Below, piece after piece: positions 1 through 7,831 of a DNA stretch of 64,000 bases (its first letter is position 1; the number at the start of each line of letters is the position of its first letter). Under the pieces are notes generated by a model. That model worked only from the letters and a program-made list of their open reading frames with translations, did not search any database and was not told where the DNA came from. This DNA is from Veillonellaceae bacterium (GTDB lineage Bacteria; Bacillota; Negativicutes; JAAYSF01). The translations under genes were made by a program, and so were the position numbers. The stretch lies in assembly GCA_012523975.1 (NCBI GenBank), contig JAAYSF010000065.1, positions 1-64,000 of the forward strand. The letters are read 5' to 3'.

Positions 1-38
1 ATAGTAACCTCAGAACCACATCATCATTTAGAAACTGA

Positions 39-1121
39 GTGATGCAAATGCGTAAAAGATTGGAACAATTATTATTACGTAAACCAACTAGTGTCCTTGG
101 CATAGATATCGGTTCTACTTCGGTTAAAATCGTAGAAATCGCCTGGAATAAGGGTAGAGCTCTTCTGAAAAACCTAAATATAGCCGATATTAAACCGGGT
201 ATCGTCAGTGAAGGTAAAATTGTCGATGTTGCCGGTATGACGGAAATTCTTAGCAGTGCTGTTGCAAATAGCGGCACTACTTGCCGTGATGTCGTAACTG
301 CCGTTAACGGACAGGCTATCTTTATTCGTGAACTACCCTTCCCTGCAATGGAAGAGGCCGAAATGCGCGAGGCTATTAAATGGGATATGGAAAAGTATGT
401 TCCGTATTCACAAGATAGCTATTATTATGATTTTGCGACAGTTGGCCCCGGTAATAACCTACAAGAAGTAAGGGTTTTAGTTGTAGCTGCTCCTCATGAC
501 GCTGTTGATCCCTTAGTAGCGACAGTTAAAGGCTCAGGACTAAGGCCTTTGGCAATTGATATCGAGCCTTTGGCTTTATTTCGTACATTAAAAAAAGAAG
601 AAAATACTCTAATAATTGATATTGGTGCGAATATTACCCAGATAATACTTTATCAAAATGGCTGTCCCGTCGTTACTCGCATTTTGCCGATTGCCGGAAA
701 TCGTTTTACAGAAACTATAAGGAGCGCTCTTGATCTTGAATGGAATGAGGCTGAAAATCTAAAATTGCGCCAGCGTAATTTACTGCAGCGTTTAGATTCA
801 AATAGTGAATTTACTACTCTCCATACTCAGCTAAATTTAATAGTCAAAGAATTAGCTAGAGATGTCAGACGAACCGTGGAGTACTATCAAATGCAAAATC
901 GTGATGCAATTATTGAAAACTTCTATTTAACGGGAGGAGGCGCTAATATCGATAATCTGGCGCCTAATCTTGCAGCTTTGTTAGATGACGTTCCAGTATT
1001 AGAGCATAACCCTCTTGATTTTATCGATGTTTCATCTTCTTTTGATTTGACCTATATTAAGATGCTGGCGCCGCGTTTGTCGGTAGCTATTGGCCTAGGG
1101 TTGCGTGGAGGTGGAGTATAA
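39..1121 (+). CDS. pilM: Type IV pilus assembly protein PilM (actin-like ATPase)
   Basis: PilM is a cytoplasmic actin-like ATPase that docks on the N-terminal tail of PilN and anchors the type IV pilus inner-membrane platform. The 360-residue product has the usual family length. It shows the phosphate-1 loop GIDIGSTSVK near residues 21-30, a second glycine-rich loop IIDIGANIT around 193-201, and the adenosine motif LTGGGANI near 299. The start is uncertain: GTG 39, ATG 42 and ATG 48 are all in frame and no clear Shine-Dalgarno is visible. The stop overlaps the pilN start (TAATG), so the two genes are translationally coupled. Upstream pilus genes probably lie outside the window. Confidence 0.93.
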   Translation: MMQMRKRLEQLLLRKPTSVLGIDIGSTSVKIVEIAWNKGRALLKNLNIADIKPGIVSEGKIVDVAGMTEILSSAVANSGTTCRDVVTAVNGQAIFIRELPFPAMEEAEMREAIKWDMEKYVPYSQDSYYYDFATVGPGNNLQEVRVLVVAAPHDAVDPLVATVKGSGLRPLAIDIEPLALFRTLKKEENTLIIDIGANITQIILYQNGCPVVTRILPIAGNRFTETIRSALDLEWNEAENLKLRQRNLLQRLDSNSEFTTLHTQLNLIVKELARDVRRTVEYYQMQNRDAIIENFYLTGGGANIDNLAPNLAALLDDVPVLEHNPLDFIDVSSSFDLTYIKMLAPRLSVAIGLGLRGGGV

Positions 1122-1660
1122 TGCTTCGGATCAACCTTCTACCGCTATCTGAAAGAAGTCCTAAATATCCGATAAAGATAATCATCGGACTGGTAAGTTG
1201 TCTTCTCCTTATTAGTTTTACTGCTATATATTGTTATAATTCTTTTATCATTTGGAACCTTGAACGGCAAATAACGGAGACACGAAATCAGTATGAACTG
1301 CTAAAACCAACCCAACAGGCAATGATTTATGCCGGAAATAAGCAGCAGACCATAAATGCAAAAAATAATATTTTGACTACCTTAACAAACGAACGTAAGC
1401 CTTGGCCGCCGATAATCAATCATTTGGCTGCTATGACTACACCGCGTGTTTGGTTTACTGAAATTAGTGAAGCTGATAAAGAAACCCTAAAGATTATCGG
1501 TATTGCAGCCGATTATCAAGAATTGGCAGCCTTCCTCCGAAATCTGGAAAAGGATAAAATGTTTGCAGATCCGATGCTAGTCCACGCTGACAGCAGTCCT
1601 AGCCAAGCTATAATAGGAACAAGATACGAAATAACCGTTAAGCTTAGGGGGATGAAATAA
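1121..1660 (+). CDS. pilN: Type IV pilus assembly protein PilN
   Basis: PilN is a bitopic inner-membrane protein that links PilM in the cytoplasm to PilO outside the membrane. The 179-residue product opens with the hallmark cytoplasmic motif MLRINLLP, which binds the PilM groove. One transmembrane helix follows (about residues 19-43), then a coiled-coil stretch rich in Q, E and R, and a ferredoxin-like C-terminal domain. It overlaps pilM by one base and pilO by one base (TAATG at both junctions). Sequence drift is high in this family, so the call rests on the start motif, topology and gene order. Confidence 0.9.
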   Translation: MLRINLLPLSERSPKYPIKIIIGLVSCLLLISFTAIYCYNSFIIWNLERQITETRNQYELLKPTQQAMIYAGNKQQTINAKNNILTTLTNERKPWPPIINHLAAMTTPRVWFTEISEADKETLKIIGIAADYQELAAFLRNLEKDKMFADPMLVHADSSPSQAIIGTRYEITVKLRGMK

Positions 1661-2238
1661 TGAAATTAGTATTGAGTAAAGTTCCCCCTAGGTATCAGAT
1701 AACACTAATTGCTATTGGAATAGCAGGGTTTATCTTAGTTATTATATTTTACCTTTTACTTCCTCAACGAGAACGCATTGATATCCTGCAAAATCAGTTC
1801 GAACTAGAAAAACAAAAAGTAGCAGTAGTAGAAGCATTTGCAACGGCACATCCGAATTCTGAACAATATTTGCTTCAACTTGATCAACAAGTAGTTCATG
1901 TCGATAGGCTGCTGCCCAATCAGCCTGATATCAGCGACTTTTTGTTACAGCTTGATCAGGCCGCTAAAGAATGCGGCGTTGAGATTGTTAATATTAAATT
2001 TTCACCATCGGTAAATAAAAAAGGTTATCGTGATATTCCCCTTGAAATACTAATATCAGGCGACTACTTCAAGACATTGAACTTTCTATCCAAAACGGAG
2101 AATTTACCGCGCTTTAATTCAATAAATAGTGTTATCACTCAGTCTCGGGACGAAGTTCTGGAAACTAAACTTACCGTAACTATCTATTGCTTTGGAGTTG
2201 CGCAAAATCAGAAACCTGCCGAGCCAGCCAAGAAATAA
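1660..2238 (+). CDS. pilO: Type IV pilus assembly protein PilO
   Basis: PilO pairs with PilN to form the alignment subcomplex of the type IV pilus machine. The 192-residue protein has a short basic cytoplasmic tail, one transmembrane helix (about residues 14-35), a coiled coil and a C-terminal domain of the PilO fold (motif ISDFLLQLDQAAKECGVEI near 87-105). The gene overlaps pilN by one base. No pilP or pilQ follows. The next gene, aroC, starts 36 bases downstream with its own strong ribosome binding site and no visible terminator between them. Confidence 0.88.
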   Translation: MKLVLSKVPPRYQITLIAIGIAGFILVIIFYLLLPQRERIDILQNQFELEKQKVAVVEAFATAHPNSEQYLLQLDQQVVHVDRLLPNQPDISDFLLQLDQAAKECGVEIVNIKFSPSVNKKGYRDIPLEILISGDYFKTLNFLSKTENLPRFNSINSVITQSRDEVLETKLTVTIYCFGVAQNQKPAEPAKK

Positions 2239-2274
2239 GGTTGGCTTTAATTTTTTAAAGGAGTGTATTTACTT

Positions 2275-3426
2275 ATGTTACGTTTTGTTACCGCCGGTGA
2301 ATCGCACGGTCCATGCCTTACCGTAATTATCGAAGGCCTACCCGCCGGCCTTAATTTAGATATAGACCAAATCAACGAAGAACTGGCAAGGCGCCAGCAA
2401 GGATATGGCAGGGGCGGGCGAATGAAGATTGAAAGCGATAAAGCCGATATTGTTTCGGGAGTACGTTTTGGCCAAACGCTTGGCAGTCCAATAACCATAA
2501 TCATTAAGAACTGTGATTGGGAAAATTGGCAACAACGAATGTCCGTGGAAGGAGCAAAAACCGGCGAAGCTGTTACTAACGCTCGACCCGGTCATGCCGA
2601 TTTAACGGGAGTATTAAAATATGACCGTCAAGATATCAGAGATATTCTTGAACGGGCAAGCGCTAGGGAAACCGCGGCCAGAACGGCTGTCGGAGCAATA
2701 ATGAAACAATTTTTACGGACGGCAGCCAATATTGAAATCGCATCGCATGTAATTAACATCGGCGGTATTAAATTTGACAAGCCGGTAACTTTTTTTGAAA
2801 TAAAAAATAACAGGTCACACGAAACCGGCTGTGTTGATCTTCAGACTGAAACTGCCATGAAAGCGCTAATTGATACAGCAAAACAAAATGGCGATACTTT
2901 GGGCGGCGTATTTGAAATTGTGGCCACAAATTTAATAGTCGGACTTGGCAGCCATATTCAATGGGATCGCCGCTTGGATACCAAGCTAACTGCCGCATTA
3001 ATGTCGATTCCGGCTGTAAAAGGTGTAGAAATAGGCGATGGCTTTGAGTATGCAAATTTATATGGCAGTCAGGCCCACGACGAAATCTTTTACGAAGCGC
3101 AAAAAGGCTATTATCATAAAACTAATCATGCCGGCGGTATCGAAGGCGGCATGAGCAATGGTGAGGACATTAGAGCGCGAGCCGTTATGAAACCAATACC
3201 TACCTTAATGAAACCCCTACAATCTGTAAACATCCTTACTAAAGATTCCGTTACCGCTAATACTGAGCGCAGCGATGCCTGCGCCGTTCCGGCCGCTGCT
3301 GTTGTTGGTGAGGCCATGATGGCGATTACACTGGCTGAAGCCTTAATCCAAAAATTCAGCAGTGATAACATGACCGATTTATTAAACTCTATCGAAAGTT
3401 ATAACCTGCGTTTAAGTAGGTGCTAG
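2275..3426 (+). CDS. aroC: Chorismate synthase
   Basis: AroC converts 5-enolpyruvylshikimate 3-phosphate to chorismate with reduced FMN, the last shikimate-pathway step. The 383-residue protein shows the conserved N-terminus with GESHGP, then RPGHAD near residue 103, and GGIEGGMSNGEDI around 285-297, all FMN/substrate-binding signatures. An in-frame GTG exists at 2263, but it lies at the ribosome binding site AAAGGAG. ATG 2275 is correctly spaced and gives the typical start MLRFVTAGESHGP. It overlaps the aroK reading region and begins an aroC-aroK-aroB operon. Confidence 0.97.
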   Translation: MLRFVTAGESHGPCLTVIIEGLPAGLNLDIDQINEELARRQQGYGRGGRMKIESDKADIVSGVRFGQTLGSPITIIIKNCDWENWQQRMSVEGAKTGEAVTNARPGHADLTGVLKYDRQDIRDILERASARETAARTAVGAIMKQFLRTAANIEIASHVINIGGIKFDKPVTFFEIKNNRSHETGCVDLQTETAMKALIDTAKQNGDTLGGVFEIVATNLIVGLGSHIQWDRRLDTKLTAALMSIPAVKGVEIGDGFEYANLYGSQAHDEIFYEAQKGYYHKTNHAGGIEGGMSNGEDIRARAVMKPIPTLMKPLQSVNILTKDSVTANTERSDACAVPAAAVVGEAMMAITLAEALIQKFSSDNMTDLLNSIESYNLRLSRC

Positions 3427-3428
3427 TC

Positions 3429-3950
3429 TTGAAAAATGTTGTCTTAATAGGTTTTATGGGAACAGGAAAGAGTAGTATAGGACGTTTGCTAGCCTGTCGG
3501 CTGCGGCGGCCATTTATGGACACTGATAAGAAGATTGAACGAGAGTATGGTATGACCATACCTGAGATATTCCAGCAATTTGGTGAAGTTGGTTTTCGCA
3601 GCAGAGAATCTGCCGTAGTCGCAAAATTATCACGCTATACTAATGCAGTCATTTCTACCGGCGGAGGTATTGTGCTTTCGGCTGATAACATCAGACGATT
3701 ACGAGCTAATGGCGTTATTATCGCGCTTAGCGCTTCTCCTCAAACGATATTGGAAAGAACATCCCGTCGCAATAATCGGCCCTTGCTCAATCAGCCTGAC
3801 CGCGAACAGACAATAATTAAATTGCTAAATGAAAGAGCGCCCCTTTACGCAGTTAGCGACTTTTCTATAGACACAACCAATTATACGCCCCATCAAGTAG
3901 TAGACAGGATAATATCTTTTTTACGTGAAGGAGGATTTTTGCGTGGCTGA
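3429..3950 (+). CDS. aroK: Shikimate kinase
   Basis: AroK phosphorylates shikimate at the 3-hydroxyl using ATP. The 173-residue product carries the Walker A loop GFMGTGKSS (residues 8-16), the DTDKKIE shikimate-binding segment near 32-38, the FRSRES motif with the substrate arginine, and the STGGGIV loop around 76. TTG 3429 is preferred because it gives the family-typical start MKNVVLIGFMG and has TAGGTG about 7 bases upstream. A GTG at 3420 would overlap the aroC stop and add three residues. The 3' end overlaps the aroB start by 8 bases. Confidence 0.95.
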   Translation: MKNVVLIGFMGTGKSSIGRLLACRLRRPFMDTDKKIEREYGMTIPEIFQQFGEVGFRSRESAVVAKLSRYTNAVISTGGGIVLSADNIRRLRANGVIIALSASPQTILERTSRRNNRPLLNQPDREQTIIKLLNERAPLYAVSDFSIDTTNYTPHQVVDRIISFLREGGFLRG

Positions 3951-5025
3951 ACTTAAGGTTGACTTAGGTGATAATAGCTATAAAATTCACATTGGAACTG
4001 ATTGGTTTTGTAATTTATGCAGTTTACTCAAGCAATTTAAATCCAGCTCTAAGGCGCTAATTGTTACAGACAGCAATATTGTGAAGCTTTATAGTGAAAA
4101 GGTTGCCAACCTTTTTCGCTCAGCTGGTATAAACGTCAAAGTTTATTCGATCAATGTAGGCGAACAGTCAAAATCAGCTTCTCAAGCCATGGAGCTATAT
4201 ACCAAAGCTATCGAAATGAACCTTGATCGAAAATCGCCGATAGTCGCTCTTGGCGGCGGAGTAGTTGGTGATTTAGCGGGCTTTATCGCAGCTACCTACC
4301 TGAGGGGTGTACCATTTATCCAAATTCCTACTAGTTTATTGGCTCAGGTTGACTCAAGTGTCGGCGGTAAGGTAGCTATCAATCACCCGCTAGGAAAAAA
4401 CCTCATCGGGGCCTTTTATCAGCCTAAGATGGTCTTTATTGATACCAATGTTCTTACTACGCTACCAGATAGAGAACTGTATACCGGGTTAGCCGAAGTT
4501 ATTAAGTATGGCATTATAGCTGACGCTAGTTTTTTTCAATATTTAAATGAAAAAAAGAATCAAATTTTAAGCAAAGATCCCTCGGTCATGACTAACATCA
4601 TCCATCGATCGTGTGAGATTAAGGCAAACGTTGTAGCAAACGATGAGCGGGAAACGGGCCAACGAGCTATTTTAAACTTTGGTCATACTATAGGTCATGC
4701 TATTGAGGCTTATACTGGATATAATAAATATAACCATGGCGAAGCTGTCGCAATCGGCATGCATGGAGCTGCGTTAATTAGCTATCACATGGGTTTATGC
4801 TCAAGCCAAGTCGTTGATAACATAAAAAATGTAATTATGAATTTCCGTTTGCCTTTAAAAGCAGATAACTGCCCGATAAATGAAATAATGCCACTTCTAA
4901 TCCGGGATAAAAAGGCTATTGATGGCAGAATTAATTGGGTACTTGTTAATGCCCTAGGAAAAGTGTCACTAGTTAATAATGTACCAGAGATAGTTATTAA
5001 AACTGCCCTAGATGAAATTACATAA
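3943..5025 (+). CDS. aroB: 3-dehydroquinate synthase
   Basis: AroB cyclises DAHP to 3-dehydroquinate with catalytic NAD and a divalent metal. The 360-residue protein shows the NAD-binding GGGVVGDLAGF, the active-site segment DSSVGGKVAIN, the N-terminal boundary of the metal site in GLAEVIKYG, and metal-ligand histidines in FGHTIGHAIE and YNHGEAVAIGM. GTG 3943 has the strong ribosome binding site AAGGAGG at 3928-3934. The upstream in-frame GTG at 3925 lies before that site and is unlikely to be used. Two of the other shikimate genes sit directly upstream; aroE and aroA are not in the window. Confidence 0.96.
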   Translation: MAELKVDLGDNSYKIHIGTDWFCNLCSLLKQFKSSSKALIVTDSNIVKLYSEKVANLFRSAGINVKVYSINVGEQSKSASQAMELYTKAIEMNLDRKSPIVALGGGVVGDLAGFIAATYLRGVPFIQIPTSLLAQVDSSVGGKVAINHPLGKNLIGAFYQPKMVFIDTNVLTTLPDRELYTGLAEVIKYGIIADASFFQYLNEKKNQILSKDPSVMTNIIHRSCEIKANVVANDERETGQRAILNFGHTIGHAIEAYTGYNKYNHGEAVAIGMHGAALISYHMGLCSSQVVDNIKNVIMNFRLPLKADNCPINEIMPLLIRDKKAIDGRINWVLVNALGKVSLVNNVPEIVIKTALDEIT

Positions 5026-5062
5026 ACATTGACTTAAACTAGTAAACTATATTAGTAATGCT

Positions 5063-5080
5063 ATTTGTAATTTTACAAAT
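5063..5080. promoter_or_regulatory. Operator-like perfect inverted repeat upstream of tldD
   Basis: ATTTGTAA and TTACAAAT form a perfect 8-bp inverted repeat with a 2-bp spacer. It sits 27 bases before the tldD start and downstream of a possible promoter (TTGACT at 5029-5034 with a poor AGTAAT -10 at 5054-5059). There is no following T-tract, so it is not a terminator. It could be a repressor site; the regulator is unknown. Confidence 0.4.
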
Positions 5081-5106
5081 GCAGTTGGAATGGGGGATAG
5101 TTAATA

Positions 5107-6528
5107 ATGCTAGACCGTCGAATATTAGGCGATGTACTGGATAAGGCCTTGCAGTACGGGGGCGATTTTGCCGATATATTTATTGAAAATCGATCAAGCA
5201 CAATGGTTGCCTGCGAGGAAAACAGAATCGAACGAATCAGATCGGGCACAGACATTGGGGCTGGCATAAGAGTGGTTTATGGTGACACAACGGCTTATGC
5301 CTATACTAATAAAGTAACAAAAGACGATTTGTTAAAGGCAGCCAATATTGCCAGTCGAGCTGCTAAGAAAAGTCAAGTCGATGTAAATATTGATTTAAGA
5401 AAGATTCAACCTGAGCTAGATTTCAAAATAAAAAAAATGCCGAATGAAATAAAAATCGATGACAAAGTTATGGCGGTTCAAGACGCTAATAAAGCTGCTC
5501 GCTCTGTCGATAATCGTATAAAACAAGTTATGGCCGTATATGGCGATGTTGTACAAAACGTAACTATTGCAAATTCCTTAGGCCGACTTGTAGAGGATCA
5601 ACGTGTACGAACCAGATTGTCAGTCAACGCCATTGCGGCTGGTAATAGTGAAATTCAGACTGGCTTTGAATCAGTTGGCACCAATCAGGGATTTGAGCTC
5701 TTAGATAATGACCAAGCCAGTAATGTTGGCAACATCGCCGCAAATAGAGCGATTACATTACTAGAGGCAAAACCGGCCCCGGCTGGAAAAATGCCTGTTG
5801 TAATGGCGGCTGACGCTGGTGGAACAATGGTTCATGAGGCGTGTGGGCACGGTCTTGAAGCAGATCTTGTTCAAAAAGGCTTGTCTGTTTATGGCGGTCA
5901 GGAGAATAAACAAGTTGCCTCCAATTTAATTACTGTTGTTGATGATGGTACAATACCGAATAAGTACGGTACTTTAAGATTCGATGACGAAGGGTTTCCA
6001 ACTCAGAAAAGCATATTAATCGAAAATGGCATTCTTAAAGGTTTTATGCATGACTACCTCACGTCTAACCGTGCTGGTGTAAAGCCGACTGGCAACGGCC
6101 GACGCGAGTCCTTTGAACATAAACCCATTCCCCGGATGCGTAATACTTACATTGCTCAAGGTCAAGATGACCCTGAAAAAATTATCAAATCAATAAAAAA
6201 CGGTTTGCTTGTTAAAAAAATGGGCGGCGGTCAGGTCAATACTGTAAACGGCGACTTTGTTTTTGATGTTGCCGAAGGTTTTCTAATTAAAAACGGTTCA
6301 ATTTCGCATGCTGTCCGCGGGGCGACACTAACAGGTAATGGCCCAGAGGTATTAAAAATGGTCGATATGGTGGGGAAAGACCTCGGTTACACAATCGGTA
6401 CCTGCGGGAAAGACGGGCAGGGAGCGCCAGTGTCGGACGCACAGCCCACTATTCGTATTCCGGAAATAGTAGTGGGAGGCACATCGCACGACTCGGATTT
6501 AAAGTGCTGCACAATACGTAGAATTTAA
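5107..6528 (+). CDS. tldD: TldD-family metalloprotease
   Basis: TldD is a zinc protease that with TldE (PmbA) matures or degrades small unfolded peptides. The 473-residue protein has the catalytic HEACGH (HExxxH) around residues 242-247 and the typical C-terminal motif GGTSHDSD. The N-terminal domain contains the ENRSSTMVACEENRIERIRSG-type segment of the TldD/PmbA family. The ribosome binding site GGGGGA precedes ATG 5107. It appears monocistronic: an operator-like palindrome lies upstream and a rho-independent terminator directly downstream. A tldE partner is absent from the window, although the pair is often adjacent. Confidence 0.93.
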   Translation: MLDRRILGDVLDKALQYGGDFADIFIENRSSTMVACEENRIERIRSGTDIGAGIRVVYGDTTAYAYTNKVTKDDLLKAANIASRAAKKSQVDVNIDLRKIQPELDFKIKKMPNEIKIDDKVMAVQDANKAARSVDNRIKQVMAVYGDVVQNVTIANSLGRLVEDQRVRTRLSVNAIAAGNSEIQTGFESVGTNQGFELLDNDQASNVGNIAANRAITLLEAKPAPAGKMPVVMAADAGGTMVHEACGHGLEADLVQKGLSVYGGQENKQVASNLITVVDDGTIPNKYGTLRFDDEGFPTQKSILIENGILKGFMHDYLTSNRAGVKPTGNGRRESFEHKPIPRMRNTYIAQGQDDPEKIIKSIKNGLLVKKMGGGQVNTVNGDFVFDVAEGFLIKNGSISHAVRGATLTGNGPEVLKMVDMVGKDLGYTIGTCGKDGQGAPVSDAQPTIRIPEIVVGGTSHDSDLKCCTIRRI

Positions 6529-6532
6529 AGCT

Positions 6533-6566
6533 AAAGCGGTCAAGTGGCCGCTTTTAATTTTTTTTT
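6533..6566 (+). terminator. Rho-independent terminator after tldD
   Basis: A hairpin of AAAGCGG(TC) with (GG)CCGCTTT around a short loop is followed by a long T-rich tract (6557-6566). It lies five bases past the tldD stop. Confidence 0.85.
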
Positions 6567-6620
6567 ATAAACGCTATTAATCTGCAAGACATGGACATAA
6601 ATCCCATGGCAGCAAAAAAA

Positions 6621-6635
6621 TGCTATTTATTAGCA
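6621..6635. promoter_or_regulatory. Inverted repeat upstream of the RND operon
   Basis: TGCTA and TAGCA form a perfect 5-bp inverted repeat with a 5-bp spacer in the 131-base leader between the tldD terminator and the adaptor gene start. It could be the site of a local repressor of the pump. No regulator gene is adjacent and no convincing promoter hexamers were identified. The evidence is weak. Confidence 0.25.
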
Positions 6636-6697
6636 GGATAGTTAATCTCCTAGTCGAATATTCTACGAGCATACAAACTTGCGGAGGTGTTAATAGA

Positions 6698-7831
6698 TTG
6701 GCAACAACTAAGAAAAAAAAGGCAATATTCATTGTTTCTGCTATTGTAATTGCTTTACTCAGTATTATCGCGTTCCGGATCTATTCGAACCTCGCTGCAA
6801 ATAAACAACGCGCAGCTAAAATGTCGCAGGGCCAGGTGGTAACGGTTGAAGTTGAAAGAGTTTCAAGACAGGATATTAGTCCGGTTTTGACCTTTTCTGC
6901 AAGCCTTGAACCTTTCTGGGTTGCAGATATTTCGTCAAAGGTTGATGGACGTATCGACGTATTGAATGTTAACGAGGGCGATATTGTTTCAGAAGGAACA
7001 ATTATTGCAACTTTAGATACAATCGAGCTTCAGGCTCAAGTTGTCCAAGCAGAAGGCAATCTTTTATCTACCCAAGCAAATTTAGAACAAGCTGAACTTG
7101 AATTACGACGAACTCAGTCATTAGCTAAACAAGGTGCTATATCACAGCAGTCGTTAGATAACGCAAGGACAAAGCGCGACTTATATGCTGGTCAGGTCAG
7201 ATCAGCAGTCGGGAATTTAAACTTGCTGCAGGCACGATTAGATAATGCGAATATATATGCTCCACGTGACGGTGTTGTCGTCAAACGTTATCTTCAATCA
7301 GGCGTATATACTAAAGCTGGAACAGCTATTATAAGTTTGGCTGATGTTACTTCACTCTTGGCCAAAGCTACAGTAGGTGAGGCGCAAATAGCCCAGTTGG
7401 TGGTCGGTACAAAAGTCAATGTTAATGTAGATGCACTAGGCAAAGAGTTTACCGGCGTAATTACTCGTATTTCCCCGACAGCTTCATTGCCGTCAAGAAC
7501 ATTCACGGCAGAAATAACAATACCGAATGATGAAGGTATATTAAAACCCGGTATGTTTGCCAAAGTCGGTGTTCCTGGACAGATGCGCCTAGGCGCAATT
7601 GCTGTTCCTGAAAAGGCGTTGGTGTTGCGTGAAGATCAAAAAACTGTCTATATAGTAACAGATGACAATACGGTCCGGCAGCGTGTTATTAAGATCGGTT
7701 TTGTGGGTAACGGCTGGGCAGAGGTTCTCGAAGGTTTACAGGAAGGTGAACAGATTGTTACGGCAGGGCAAAACAAACTGAAGGATGGTTCAGCAATTAG
7801 GCCGGCTCAATCTAAGGAAGGTGGCATTTAA
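6698..7831 (+). CDS. RND efflux periplasmic adaptor (HlyD/MFP family)
   Basis: This is the membrane-fusion subunit of a tripartite RND efflux pump, bridging the inner-membrane transporter to an outer-membrane channel. The 377-residue protein has a basic N-terminus and one membrane anchor (about residues 8-28). A lipoyl-type half-motif follows (VNEGDIVSEGTIIATLD), then an alpha-helical hairpin (about 105-170), the second lipoyl half (YAPRDGVVVKRYLQSG), a beta-barrel and a membrane-proximal domain. TTG 6698 is chosen because GGAGGTG lies at 6683-6689. The ATG at 6620 would add 26 residues before the anchor and has no ribosome binding site. The stop abuts the pump ATG. Confidence 0.93.
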   Translation: MATTKKKKAIFIVSAIVIALLSIIAFRIYSNLAANKQRAAKMSQGQVVTVEVERVSRQDISPVLTFSASLEPFWVADISSKVDGRIDVLNVNEGDIVSEGTIIATLDTIELQAQVVQAEGNLLSTQANLEQAELELRRTQSLAKQGAISQQSLDNARTKRDLYAGQVRSAVGNLNLLQARLDNANIYAPRDGVVVKRYLQSGVYTKAGTAIISLADVTSLLAKATVGEAQIAQLVVGTKVNVNVDALGKEFTGVITRISPTASLPSRTFTAEITIPNDEGILKPGMFAKVGVPGQMRLGAIAVPEKALVLREDQKTVYIVTDDNTVRQRVIKIGFVGNGWAEVLEGLQEGEQIVTAGQNKLKDGSAIRPAQSKEGGI

